From positions 230-43,404 of the forward strand of contig DLLG01000006.1 in NCBI GenBank assembly GCA_002479075.1: 43,175 bases of DNA. The letters run 5' to 3'. The DNA is from Clostridiales bacterium UBA7568. GTDB taxonomy: Bacteria; Bacillota; Clostridia; Oscillospirales; CAG-272. This document shows, piece after piece, positions 29,997 through 37,743 of this stretch (within the stretch, counting starts at the first letter, position 1; each line of letters begins with the position of its first letter). Under the pieces are notes generated by a model, which was not told where the DNA came from, ran no database searches, and saw only the letters and a list, made by a program, of their open reading frames with translations. The translations under genes were made by a program, and so were the position numbers.

Positions 29997-30982
29997 AGCC
30001 AGCCCTCGTGTGTTGATTTGTAATCTTTAATTAGCATATCTGCGTCGGAAATGATTGAATTCATCTCCTTTTTGCTATATGCGGTGGCGCCGCTTGCGCA
30101 ATCGTGCCCGCCGCCGTGATACTTTGAGGCGAGCTCGTTCACCGTCACAAAGCGTGAGCGCAGGCGAACGCGGATCGTTCCGTCGTCATTTTCAATAAAC
30201 GCAAGCCAGATGATACTGCCGCGGATAGAGTCAAGAAATGAAATTACGTTGCTTGCGTCCTCTCTTGAAAGCGAGAATTTTTCCTGCGTTTTTTTATCAA
30301 CGACAATATACGCAACGCCGTTTTCCGTCATCTTTATTCTCTTATAAATATACGCCTTGAAAGCGATATAATCAAAATCTTCAAGATACAGTCTTGCGTA
30401 AAGGGTGTCCGTATCAATACCCATATCCAGAAGCGCGCCGGCACGGCGGAGCGTTTCTCCCGTCACGGAGCGGAAACGGAAGCGACCGGAATCCGTAACC
30501 ATACCGGTATAAATCGCAGTTGCGGCAGCAAGATTGATTTTCAGCTCGTCCTTGAAAGCAAGATAAAATCCCGCAATCATCTCGCAGGCGGAGGAGCGGT
30601 AATCCTCGATCCAGCAAATATCGCCGTACGGCTCTGCGACTATGTGGTGATCTATTTTTACAACCTCGCGGCAGAGAGTATAGTTCTTGTTTGAAACTCT
30701 GTCTGCCGAGCCGGTGTCGATGACTATGCAGAGCGCATCCGCATAAAGCGAAGGATCGATATCCTCATCCTCCCCGCCGAGAAACGACACATAATCCGAA
30801 TAATCCTCGTTTATCAGGTATATTTCTTTTTCGGGGAAGGTCAGCGAGAGAATTGTTTTCAGCCCGACAGTCGAGCCGACAGCGTCCCCGTCCGGACGGA
30901 TATGGCGACAGATTATTATCCTTTGATATTCCTTGATTTTGTCAAGCACGGCTTGCATTTCTTTCGTTTTTTCGACGGTCAT
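29993..30982 (-). CDS. DHH-family phosphoesterase, NrnA-like (copy 1)
   Basis: 329 residues. Motifs of the NrnA/RecJ-type DHH family: RHIRPDGDAVGS near residue 25, VIDTGS, KIDHHIVAEP (the DHH motif) and a C-terminal DHHA1 domain with the glycine-rich KYHGGGHDCASGAT. Relatives hydrolyse nanoRNA, pAp or linear dinucleotides such as pApA and pGpG. Roughly alignable along its length with the next gene, 30979-31923, which looks like a paralogue. Coupled to both neighbours by ATGA overlaps. Confidence 0.93.
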   Translation of the reverse strand: MTVEKTKEMQAVLDKIKEYQRIIICRHIRPDGDAVGSTVGLKTILSLTFPEKEIYLINEDYSDYVSFLGGEDEDIDPSLYADALCIVIDTGSADRVSNKNYTLCREVVKIDHHIVAEPYGDICWIEDYRSSACEMIAGFYLAFKDELKINLAAATAIYTGMVTDSGRFRFRSVTGETLRRAGALLDMGIDTDTLYARLYLEDFDYIAFKAYIYKRIKMTENGVAYIVVDKKTQEKFSLSREDASNVISFLDSIRGSIIWLAFIENDDGTIRVRLRSRFVTVNELASKYHGGGHDCASGATAYSKKEMNSIISDADMLIKDYKSTHEGWL

Positions 30983-31923
30983 ACGCTTTCCTCCGTAAGT
31001 TTGTCAAGCTCGGTCAGCACCTGCATTGCCTCTGCTTTGTCGCGCAGGGTTGCGCCGCTTGCCTTTGCGTGTCCCCCGCCGCCGTGTGCAACGGCTACGG
31101 GGTTTATGTTGTATTTTGATGAGCGGAGCTCGCAGAGAACGCCGCTATCGGTCTCCGTAAAGTTCGCCCAGACGTCAACACCCTTCAGGTCTGCCATCGT
31201 GCCGACCATTCCGCGCGAGACGGTAAACGTGTCGGCGCCCGTGCTTGCCAGCTCGTCTTTTGTTGTATAAATATATGCCGTACCCTTTTCCGTCTGCTTT
31301 ATTTTCAGCACGAACGAAGCGCGCAGCTTTGCCGCCGAAAGGTCATCGGAATAAAGATTTCTGAAAAGATACGCCGTATCTATATATCCCGTCTCCATAA
31401 GGAAAGAGGCAAGGGCGAAGGTTCTGGCGTTTGTGCTGTCATAGCGGAAGCGACCGGAATCCGTAACCATTCCCGAATACAGCGCATTTGCGGCAACGGA
31501 CGTAAGTTCAAGACCACATTCCTTTGCAAAAGCGGTTATCACTCCGCAGCAGCTTTCAAAACTCGGCTCGTCTATATCAACATCCGCAATTTCCTCGCAG
31601 AAAATGTGATGATCCATACGGAGAATTCTCTCTGCCGTCGTATATCTTCCGTCGCTGATAAGCGACCTTGCGGAGGTGTCGAGCACGATCGCAAGAGCTC
31701 CGCTATAATATTCATCGGGAATTACATCGGGCGTCGAACCTTCTATAAAAGCATATCTGCCCGCAGGGTCGCCGACGGCATAAACCTCTTTTTCGGGAAA
31801 GTTTTTCTTCAGAAGCTCCTTCATCCCGACCTGACTTCCGATTGCGTCGCCGTCGGGGTTTGTGTGCCTGTGAATAATTATTCTGTTATACTTTTTTATC
31901 TCGTTTATCGCCGATTCAAACAA
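30979..31923 (-). CDS. DHH-family phosphoesterase, NrnA-like (copy 2)
   Basis: 314 residues with HRHTNPDGDAIGS, VLDTSA, RMDHHIFCEE and the C-terminal AHGGGGHAKASGAT. All four DHH motif sets are intact in both copies, so both should be active. The two copies differ considerably in sequence, indicating an old duplication with possible specialisation for different short RNA or cyclic-dinucleotide breakdown products. Placed between the other DHH gene and the exonuclease gene. Confidence 0.93.
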   Translation of the reverse strand: MFESAINEIKKYNRIIIHRHTNPDGDAIGSQVGMKELLKKNFPEKEVYAVGDPAGRYAFIEGSTPDVIPDEYYSGALAIVLDTSARSLISDGRYTTAERILRMDHHIFCEEIADVDIDEPSFESCCGVITAFAKECGLELTSVAANALYSGMVTDSGRFRYDSTNARTFALASFLMETGYIDTAYLFRNLYSDDLSAAKLRASFVLKIKQTEKGTAYIYTTKDELASTGADTFTVSRGMVGTMADLKGVDVWANFTETDSGVLCELRSSKYNINPVAVAHGGGGHAKASGATLRDKAEAMQVLTELDKLTEESV

Positions 31924-31943
31924 TTTCGTTTTCCTCCTGTCCG

Positions 31944-32789
31944 TTATTTCAGTCCTATTGCGGAGAGCACCTCTCCTGTGCGGAAGCTCTGTCCCGAAAA
32001 GGTTGCGTTCTCCGGGTCTATCGGGATTCTGCAGTCTCCTGAAAGCCTTATCAGCCTCCGGTTTTTCAAAAGCCTGTCTTTCCCCTCGGATATGGTTTTC
32101 CGAAGCGATTCTTTTTCAATATTTTCGATGTTCTCCAAAAGTCCGTCAATGGTTTTGTATGTATTTATCAGCTTTGCCGCCGTTTTTGGCCCGACTCCGG
32201 AAATTCCTTTGATATTGTCCGAGCCGTCTCCTGTCAGACATTTGAAATCCGCATATCCGGCGGGCAGCACGCCCGTTTTTGACAAAACGTAATCAATGTC
32301 GCAGAGGACGCTGTTGTCCCCGCGATACCGCAAAACACGCACATTCTCCCCTATCAGCTGGAAAAAGTCGCTGTCGTGCGAGGAGATGACAATATCATAT
32401 TCGCCCGCGCAGGTTTTTGTGTAAGAAGCTATGATGTCGTCTGTCTCGCAGTCCTCTGTCTCGTAGCGACGGATACCCATAAAGTCCAGCGCGGAATAAA
32501 TATCCGGTAGCTGCGAAAACGGGTTTTCCTCCTCCGGCACGGACGAAAAATCGGGGCGGTTTGCCTTGTAATCTGCGTCCGTTTCGGTTCTGGCGTTCTC
32601 GTGCTCGCCGTCAAAAACGGCGATAATATGCGTCGGGGCGGTCATTTTTATCATCCTGATGACGGCGCCCGTAAAACCGAGGGTTCCCCAGATGCCTTTT
32701 CCGTCACCGCCCGTTATCCTTGCCGGCATACCGAAAAACATCTGAAAAAGGAGGTTGCTGCCGTCGATTATGAGTAGTCTTTTCATCAT
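31944..32789 (-). CDS. 5'-3' exonuclease (PolI-N/flap endonuclease-like)
   Basis: 281 residues, a stand-alone copy of the DNA polymerase I 5' nuclease domain. Seen: LLIIDGSNLLFQMFF at the N-terminus (metal Asp), FDGEHENARTE then YKANRP (arginine/lysine helical region), ETDDIIASY, SSHDSDFFQL and the helix-hairpin-helix GSDNIKGISGVGPKTAAKLI. GGAGG lies five bases before the ATG. First gene of the operon. Could serve RNA-primer removal or repair; B. subtilis-like FEN proteins are comparable. Confidence 0.93.
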   Translation of the reverse strand: MMKRLLIIDGSNLLFQMFFGMPARITGGDGKGIWGTLGFTGAVIRMIKMTAPTHIIAVFDGEHENARTETDADYKANRPDFSSVPEEENPFSQLPDIYSALDFMGIRRYETEDCETDDIIASYTKTCAGEYDIVISSHDSDFFQLIGENVRVLRYRGDNSVLCDIDYVLSKTGVLPAGYADFKCLTGDGSDNIKGISGVGPKTAAKLINTYKTIDGLLENIENIEKESLRKTISEGKDRLLKNRRLIRLSGDCRIPIDPENATFSGQSFRTGEVLSAIGLK

Positions 32790-32814
32790 CCGCCTCCGAT
32801 TGTTTTACAGGCTT

Positions 32815-32843
32815 ATTATATCACACTCCGCCGCCTTTTGCAA
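32815..32843 (-). promoter_or_regulatory. Promoter of the exonuclease-DHH-DHH-surE operon
   Basis: TTGCAA (32838-32843), 17 bases, TATAAT (32815-32820) on the minus strand, about 26 bases before the first start codon. Confidence 0.75.
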
Positions 32844-32856
32844 CGGTAAAAAACAC

Positions 32857-32885
32857 TTGAAAAAGTCGCCTGCGGGTGATATACT
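32857..32885 (+). promoter_or_regulatory. Promoter of the GNAT gene
   Basis: TTGAAA (32857-32862), 17 bases, TATACT (32880-32885). The transcript would begin close to 32892, so the upstream ATG at 32887 cannot be the start; this sets the start at 32914. Confidence 0.75.
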
Positions 32886-32913
32886 TATGAAAAAACAAAA
32901 AGAGGACGCAAAA

Positions 32914-33402
32914 ATGATAAATATCAGAGCCTTGCGTGCAGACGACCTTCCCGCTTGCCTTGAAATATATAATTACTACATAAAAAACACGACTTATTCT
33001 TTTGAGGAGGAGCCGCTTTCTCTCGCCGCATTTGCCGGGAGAGCGGAGATCATCTCGGCGGAATATCCGTTCATCATTGCGGAGGAGGACGGAAAAATCC
33101 TCGGCTACGCCTACCTTTCCGCCTTTTCCGAACGCACGGCATACCGCTTCACAACCGACCTTTCGATATACCTCTCCCCTTCGTCAACGGGAAAAGGCAC
33201 GGGCGGACTTCTTCTCTCGCAGATTGAATCGCTCGGACGCGCGGCTGGAATAAAAAATGTCATATCTATCATCACGGAAGAAAATTCGCCCAGCCTTGCG
33301 TTTCACGAAAAGCACGGATATTCCGTCTGCGGCGATTTTCCGGCCGTCGGATATAAATTCGGGCGGTGGCTCGGAGTTAAATATCTTATCAAAGCAATAT
33401 AA
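32914..33402 (+). CDS. GNAT N-acetyltransferase (phosphinothricin-acetyltransferase-like)
   Basis: 162 residues from ATG 32914, with GAGGA eight bases upstream. It begins INIRALRADDLPACLEIYN, a typical N-terminus of the Pat/Bar-like GNATs, with STGKGTGGLLLSQIESLG as the acetyl-CoA loop and LAFHEKHGYSVCGDFPAVGYK at the C-terminus, which occurs in N-acetyl-transferases of the phosphinothricin/methionine-sulfone type. The acceptor is unknown and may be an amino-acid analogue. Alone on its transcript. Confidence 0.88.
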   Translation: MINIRALRADDLPACLEIYNYYIKNTTYSFEEEPLSLAAFAGRAEIISAEYPFIIAEEDGKILGYAYLSAFSERTAYRFTTDLSIYLSPSSTGKGTGGLLLSQIESLGRAAGIKNVISIITEENSPSLAFHEKHGYSVCGDFPAVGYKFGRWLGVKYLIKAI

Positions 33403-33427
33403 AAAGCCCCTTTCGGGGCACGGGCAC

Positions 33428-33455
33428 AGAAGCGGAAAACCGCTTCTGTTTTTTG
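33428..33455 (+). terminator. Terminator after the GNAT gene
   Basis: AGAAGCGG-AAAA-CCGCTTCT followed by TTTTTT. A GC-rich GCCCC-TTTC-GGGGC hairpin precedes it at about 33405-33419. Confidence 0.75.
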
Positions 33456-33747
33456 TCGCTAAAAAGCGCAGACAATAAGGAAATTTGCAAATGCGTAAGC
33501 GTTTGCAGGCTTCGCCGAGAAGAGGGTGAGCTGTCGCGAAGCGACTGAGGGAGTTTTTGAAATACTCCTTCCACCGCATTGCGGTCCCCCTCCCTCCGCG
33601 AGGGAGGCTAAAAAGGATCAAACAAACCAATAACTAAAGCTTATTTTGCCTACATATCGATAAAGACGGTTGGGCGGGACGGGAGACCCGTCCCCTACGT
33701 TGTAATACCCGTTTGCGCAGGTAATAAAATATTTGCACAAAACAATT

Positions 33748-33946
33748 ACCGAAGTTTCTTTTGTCTTTTTGATAAGCCCCGTCTGCGCAGTTATCGAAAG
33801 GTCTGTATATCCTTCCCGATAACCGAAGTTTCTTTTGCCTACTTTTTTCAAGCATAACAGAGCAAAAACAGAGATGAAAAATCATCTCTGTTTTTTTATA
33901 AAGTTTGTTCAAATAAATCACCGAAGTTTCTTTTACCTACTTTTCT
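33748..33946 (+). repeat. Three direct copies of a CCGAAGTTTCTTTT motif
   Basis: Copies begin near 33749, 33823 and 33921. The second and third continue into TGCCTACTTTT or TACCTACTTTT, so the shared part reaches about 25 bases. Spacing is 74 and 98 bases, with unrelated sequence between, so they are dispersed repeat units, not an array. Confidence 0.7.
33868..33898. terminator. Bidirectional hairpin terminator
   Basis: AACAGAGATGA-AAAA-TCATCTCTGTT with T-runs on both strands. On the minus strand it would serve ligA-obg. Confidence 0.75.
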
Positions 33947-33963
33947 TTCCAAAGAAAAGTAGG

Positions 33964-35244
33964 TCAGTCAACGAAATCGAATTCGAGGTCGTAAAGATCG
34001 ACGACGTCTCCGTCCGCAACGCCGAGCTCACGCATTTTGTCATAAATACCGTTCTGGCGGAGGGTGCGGTCAAAATAGTTCATAGACTCGCGGTCGTCAA
34101 GGTTGACGCCCTCCATAAGGCGACGCAGCCAAGCGCCCTCAATAAACCATACGCCGTCCTCCTTGCGGGCGGTGATGTCCGTCGGGATGAGCTCGCCTGC
34201 GACCTCCTCCTCATATTCCGGCTCATAGATCGTAACGGGAGGGAGAGTCTGCAACCGGTCATAAACCTTGTGCAGAAGTTCAGGGATACCTTCTCCCGTC
34301 GCCGCGCTGATATAAACGATTTCATAGCCCTGCTCAGAGCAGAACTTTTCGAACTTTGCGACGTCAACCAGCTCCCTGTCCAGAATGTCGCATTTGTTCG
34401 CCGCGATTATCTGCGGGCGGGAAGCAAGGTCGGAGCTGTACTTTTCAAGCTCCGTGTTGATTGTTATAAGGTCGTCCGTCGGGTCACGCCCTTCGGAAGC
34501 GGAAATATCGACGACGTGCACGAGCAGGCGGCATCTGTCAACGTGGCGGAGGAAGTCAAAGCCGAGGCCGAGACCCTCCGAAGCGCCCTCGATGAGCCCC
34601 GGAATGTCCGCCGCAACAAAGCCTTTTCCCTCGCCGACAGAAACAACGCCGAGCATAGGTGAAAGAGTCGTAAAATGATATGCCGCAATTTTCGGACGAG
34701 CCGCACTTATGACGGAAAGCAGAGTTGACTTTCCGACGCTCGGAAGCCCGACGAAACCGACGTCCGCAAGCATTTTCAGCTCAAGCAGAACTTCTCTTTC
34801 CTCGCCCTCTCTGCCCGTTTTGGCAAAACGGGGAGCCTGACGGGTCGGGGTTGCGAAATGACGGTTGCCCCAGCCGCCGCGCCCGCCCTTGCAAAGGACG
34901 AAAGGCTCGCAGCAGCTCATATCCTTGATGATTTTCCCTGTTTTTGCGTCCTTTACGACAGTCCCCTCCGGAACGGGAATTATGAGATCCGGAGCGTTTG
35001 CGCCGTGAAACTTGGATTTCATTCCGTCGCCGCCGTTTGCCGCAACGTATTTCTTCCTGTTGCGGAAGTCAAGCAATGTATTCTTTCCCTTTTCGATTAC
35101 AAGAACAATGTTCCCTCCGTTGCCGCCGTCGCCGCCGTCGGGGCCGCCGTGCGAAATGTATTTTTCCCTGTGAAACGAGATACAGCCGTTGCCGCCGTTG
35201 CCGGCTTTGACATATATCTTCACGTGATCATAAAAATCTGCCAT
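33964..35244 (-). CDS. obgE: GTPase Obg (CgtA)
   Basis: 426 residues with the three Obg domains. N-terminal glycine-rich Obg fold (1-158; FYDHVKIYVKAGNGGNG, GGDGGNGGNI and a CKGGRGGWGN segment). The GTPase (about 159-330) has GLPSVGKSTLL, the DIPGLIEGAS switch and NKCD. The C-terminal OCT domain covers about 340-426. It binds ribosome assembly intermediates, nucleotide pools and stress circuits in the cytoplasm. It follows ligA by 20 bases, with GAAAGGAT before the ATG. The stop is followed directly by the CCTACTTTTCTTT palindrome. Confidence 0.96.
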   Translation of the reverse strand: MADFYDHVKIYVKAGNGGNGCISFHREKYISHGGPDGGDGGNGGNIVLVIEKGKNTLLDFRNRKKYVAANGGDGMKSKFHGANAPDLIIPVPEGTVVKDAKTGKIIKDMSCCEPFVLCKGGRGGWGNRHFATPTRQAPRFAKTGREGEEREVLLELKMLADVGFVGLPSVGKSTLLSVISAARPKIAAYHFTTLSPMLGVVSVGEGKGFVAADIPGLIEGASEGLGLGFDFLRHVDRCRLLVHVVDISASEGRDPTDDLITINTELEKYSSDLASRPQIIAANKCDILDRELVDVAKFEKFCSEQGYEIVYISAATGEGIPELLHKVYDRLQTLPPVTIYEPEYEEEVAGELIPTDITARKEDGVWFIEGAWLRRLMEGVNLDDRESMNYFDRTLRQNGIYDKMRELGVADGDVVDLYDLEFDFVD

Positions 35245-35264
35245 ATGTTTATCCTTTCTGCCGT

Positions 35265-37259
35265 TCAGTCGCCCAGCATTGCGAGAAATTCTTCTTCGTT
35301 TATTATCTTAACGCCCAGCGACTGAGCCTTTGTCAGCTTTGAGCCTGCGTCCTCTCCGGCAAGAACATACGTCGTCTTTTTGGATACGGAGGACGACGCC
35401 TTTCCGCCGTTTTCTTCGATGAGCCGCTCGGCTTCGTCACGTTTCATAGTCGGCAGGGTGCCTGTCAGAACAAAGGTCATCCCAGCAAATCTGTCTCCCG
35501 TGACGGCCTTTTCCTCCGTCATAATGACGCCCGCATTTTTCAGCCCGTCCGTAATTTCTCTCGTCTGCGGATGAGAGAAGAAGTTGACGGTCGATTCAGC
35601 CATAATCCCGCCGAAATCGGGGAGGGCAGAAATTTCGTCTGCCGTTGCCGAGAAGAGCCTGTCAATATCGCCTGCAAAGGCGGCGAGAGTTTTTGCGGCT
35701 TTTTCGCCGATGTTGCGTATGCCGAGGGAATAAATTACCCTTGCCAGCCCTGCGGATTTTGATCTTTCAATCGCCTCCGAAAGGTTCTGCGCAGACTTTT
35801 CGCCCATACCGTCGAGAGAGGCTATCTGCTCCTTTTGCAGATAATATATATCCGAAACGCGATGTATAAAGCCTTTTTCTATCAGCGCGCCGACTATTGC
35901 GGGCCCCATACCGTCGATATTCATCGCGTGGCGTGACGCAAAATGCTCGACAGAGCGACGGAGCTGCGCGGGGCACGACGGATTTGTGCATCTGTATGCC
36001 GCCTCGCCCTCGTCCCTTGTGACCGGCTCGCCGCAGGAGGGACATTCGGAGGGCATAAAGAACATTTTCTCCTCGCCCGTGCGCTTTGTTTTATCGACAG
36101 ACACAACCTCCGGGATTATATCGCCCGCCTTCTGAACGAATACCGTATCGCCTATCATTATCTCCCGCTCCCTGATGAAATCAAGGTTATGGAGAGTTGC
36201 CTTTGAAACCGTCGTTCCCGCAAGGCGCACGGGCTCAAAGCGGGCATTCGGGGTGAGAACGCCCGTCCTGCCGACCTGAACTGTTATATCAAGGAGCTTT
36301 GTCGGCTTTCTTTCGGGCGGGAACTTGAACGCAACCGCCCATTTCGGCGTGCTCGTGTTCTCGCCGATCGTCGCTCTTTCGGAAAGCGAATCCGCCTTTA
36401 TGACGGCGCCGTCTATATCGTATGAAAGCGACGCGCGCCTCTCGCCTATTGCAGCGATCTTTTCGATTATCTTCTCCGGGTCGCTCTCCTTTGAGATCCC
36501 GTCTATTATATGAAAGCCCTGCGAGCGGAGGTATTCAAGGCCCTCCGTGTGCGAATCGAAATGCTTTCCATCTATCTGCTGAATATTGAAAACGAATATA
36601 TCGAGGTTGCGGGATGCCGTTATTTTGGAATCGAGCTGACGGAGCGACCCCGCCGCCGCGTTTCTCGGATTTGCAAACGACGCCTTTCCCTCCTCTTCGC
36701 ATTTTTCGTTCAGGCGCAAAAAGCTCTTTTTCGGCATATAGACCTCGCCCCTGACTTCAAGCAGGGGGAGCTTGTCCGGAAGGGAGAGCGGTATCGTTTT
36801 GATTGTTCTGATGTTCTCCGTGACGTCCTCCCCCGTTATGCCGTCGCCGCGCGTCGAGCCGACTGTCAGTCTGCCGTCGATATAGAGAAGCGAAACGGAA
36901 AGCCCGTCTATCTTCGGCTCAACGGAATACGTCACCCTGTGCCCGACGGAGTCCTCCGTTCTTTGCAGGTACGAGCGCACTTCGTCATAGGAGAAAACGT
37001 CCGCAAGGGAGCCCATACGAACGGTATGCGTTACCTTTTCAAACTTTGAGAGTGCCTCCCCGCCGACTCTCTTTGTCGGCGAATTTTCGGGGGCAAGCTC
37101 CGGATATTTTTCTTCAAGCTCTTTAAGCTCGCGGAACATCATATCGTATTCGTAATCGGAGAGCACGGGCGCATCGTCCACATAATACAGCTTTGAATTA
37201 TATTCGATTTTGTCTGCGAGGTCTTTCATTCTCGCCTTTATCGTATCTCTTTCGTCCAT
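35265..37259 (-). CDS. ligA: NAD-dependent DNA ligase
   Basis: 664 residues, the normal length, seals nicks in duplex DNA with NAD. In order: Ia region at the N-terminus, with YNSKLYYVDDAPVLSDYEYD. The adenylation site Lys is in SVEPKIDGLS. An OB-fold and a four-Cys zinc finger (CPSC...YRCTNPSC) near 405-430 follow, then HhH motifs with GMGPAIVGAL and GMGEKSAQNL, and a C-terminal BRCT domain (about 588-664, FVLTGTLPTMKRDEAERLIE). AAGGAGGAA precedes the ATG. First gene of a ligA-obg pair. A -10-like TATACT lies near 37303-37308 on the minus strand. Confidence 0.96.
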   Translation of the reverse strand: MDERDTIKARMKDLADKIEYNSKLYYVDDAPVLSDYEYDMMFRELKELEEKYPELAPENSPTKRVGGEALSKFEKVTHTVRMGSLADVFSYDEVRSYLQRTEDSVGHRVTYSVEPKIDGLSVSLLYIDGRLTVGSTRGDGITGEDVTENIRTIKTIPLSLPDKLPLLEVRGEVYMPKKSFLRLNEKCEEEGKASFANPRNAAAGSLRQLDSKITASRNLDIFVFNIQQIDGKHFDSHTEGLEYLRSQGFHIIDGISKESDPEKIIEKIAAIGERRASLSYDIDGAVIKADSLSERATIGENTSTPKWAVAFKFPPERKPTKLLDITVQVGRTGVLTPNARFEPVRLAGTTVSKATLHNLDFIREREIMIGDTVFVQKAGDIIPEVVSVDKTKRTGEEKMFFMPSECPSCGEPVTRDEGEAAYRCTNPSCPAQLRRSVEHFASRHAMNIDGMGPAIVGALIEKGFIHRVSDIYYLQKEQIASLDGMGEKSAQNLSEAIERSKSAGLARVIYSLGIRNIGEKAAKTLAAFAGDIDRLFSATADEISALPDFGGIMAESTVNFFSHPQTREITDGLKNAGVIMTEEKAVTGDRFAGMTFVLTGTLPTMKRDEAERLIEENGGKASSSVSKKTTYVLAGEDAGSKLTKAQSLGVKIINEEEFLAMLGD

Positions 37260-37352
37260 AAAGCATTTCCTCCTTTTTCCGAAGGCATATTTTCACATTT
37301 TTAAGTATATCACAAAACTTTTTTATTTAACAGATTTATTTTGAAATTTATG

Positions 37353-37381
37353 TTGAATATTTTTCGGATATATAATATAAT
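37353..37381 (+). promoter_or_regulatory. Promoter of the DUF3006-like gene
   Basis: TTGAAT (37353-37358), 17 bases, TATAAT (37376-37381). Confidence 0.7.
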
Positions 37382-37430
37382 GATATTCGGCAAATTGCTT
37401 AAATACAGCGGCTTTGAAGGGGGCGTTTTT

Positions 37431-37673
37431 GTGAAAGTTAATGTTGACAGAGCCGAAGAAGGCTTTTTTGTGTGCATAACGGACGAGGGAGAGGTCATAA
37501 ACATTCCGAAGGAGGATTTTCCCTTTGAGGTTCACGAATGCGACGTTCTCGATATAGCTCTTTCCGGCGGCAAGCTGACCGAAGCCCGCTATCTCGCAGA
37601 GGAGACGGAGGAGCAACGCCGTCGCGAAAAGACCGTTATGGACAGACTCAGAAGCAAATTCAAAAAGAAATAA
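37431..37673 (+). CDS. DUF3006-like small protein
   Basis: 80 residues from GTG 37431, with GAAGGGGG eight bases upstream; a longer frame starting at 37341 would lie inside the promoter. The sequence KVNVDRAEEGFFVCITDEGE and VINIPKEDFPFEVHECDVLD matches the DUF3006 pattern (a short beta-sheet protein, D-R-x-E-x-x-x-A/F-V-I). The C-terminal third is a charged helix ending SKFKKK. Function unknown. It precedes the carbohydrate operon by 70 bases and might share its transcript. Confidence 0.65.
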   Translation: MKVNVDRAEEGFFVCITDEGEVINIPKEDFPFEVHECDVLDIALSGGKLTEARYLAEETEEQRRREKTVMDRLRSKFKKK

Positions 37674-37743
37674 TAAATCCCCGCATATCCGGCGGTATGT
37701 GCGGAAGGAGAGCAACTAAAAAACCGTCGGGAAAGAGGACGAA

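Larger units (their letters stand above)
33403..33963. repeat. Repeat-rich intergenic region
   Basis: No gene. It holds the stem AGAAGCGGA-TCCGCTTCT-type terminator at about 33428-33455 (plus). A complex inverted-repeat block follows at about 33500-33610, containing the GC palindromes CGCGAAGCG and CCTCCCTCCGCGAGGGAGG, of a kind often dispersed in Clostridia genomes. A GGGACGGGAGACCCGTCCC hairpin is near 33680-33700. Three copies of a CCGAAGTTTCTTTT motif are present (see separate entry), as is the AACAGAGATGA/TCATCTCTGTT terminator at about 33870-33898. The perfect palindrome CCTACTTTTCTTT-CC-AAAGAAAAGTAGG is at 33936-33963, ending next to the obg stop. Confidence 0.65.

Noticed and set aside
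33618..33921. Two overlapping short minus-strand frames in the repeat-rich gap
   Set aside because: They translate hairpins and repeats; no ribosome site and no recognisable protein features.
33748..33946. Possible CRISPR-like array from the three CCGAAGTTTCTTTT copies
   Set aside because: Only three copies with unequal spacing (74 and 98 bases), imperfect repeat ends and no cas genes in the window.
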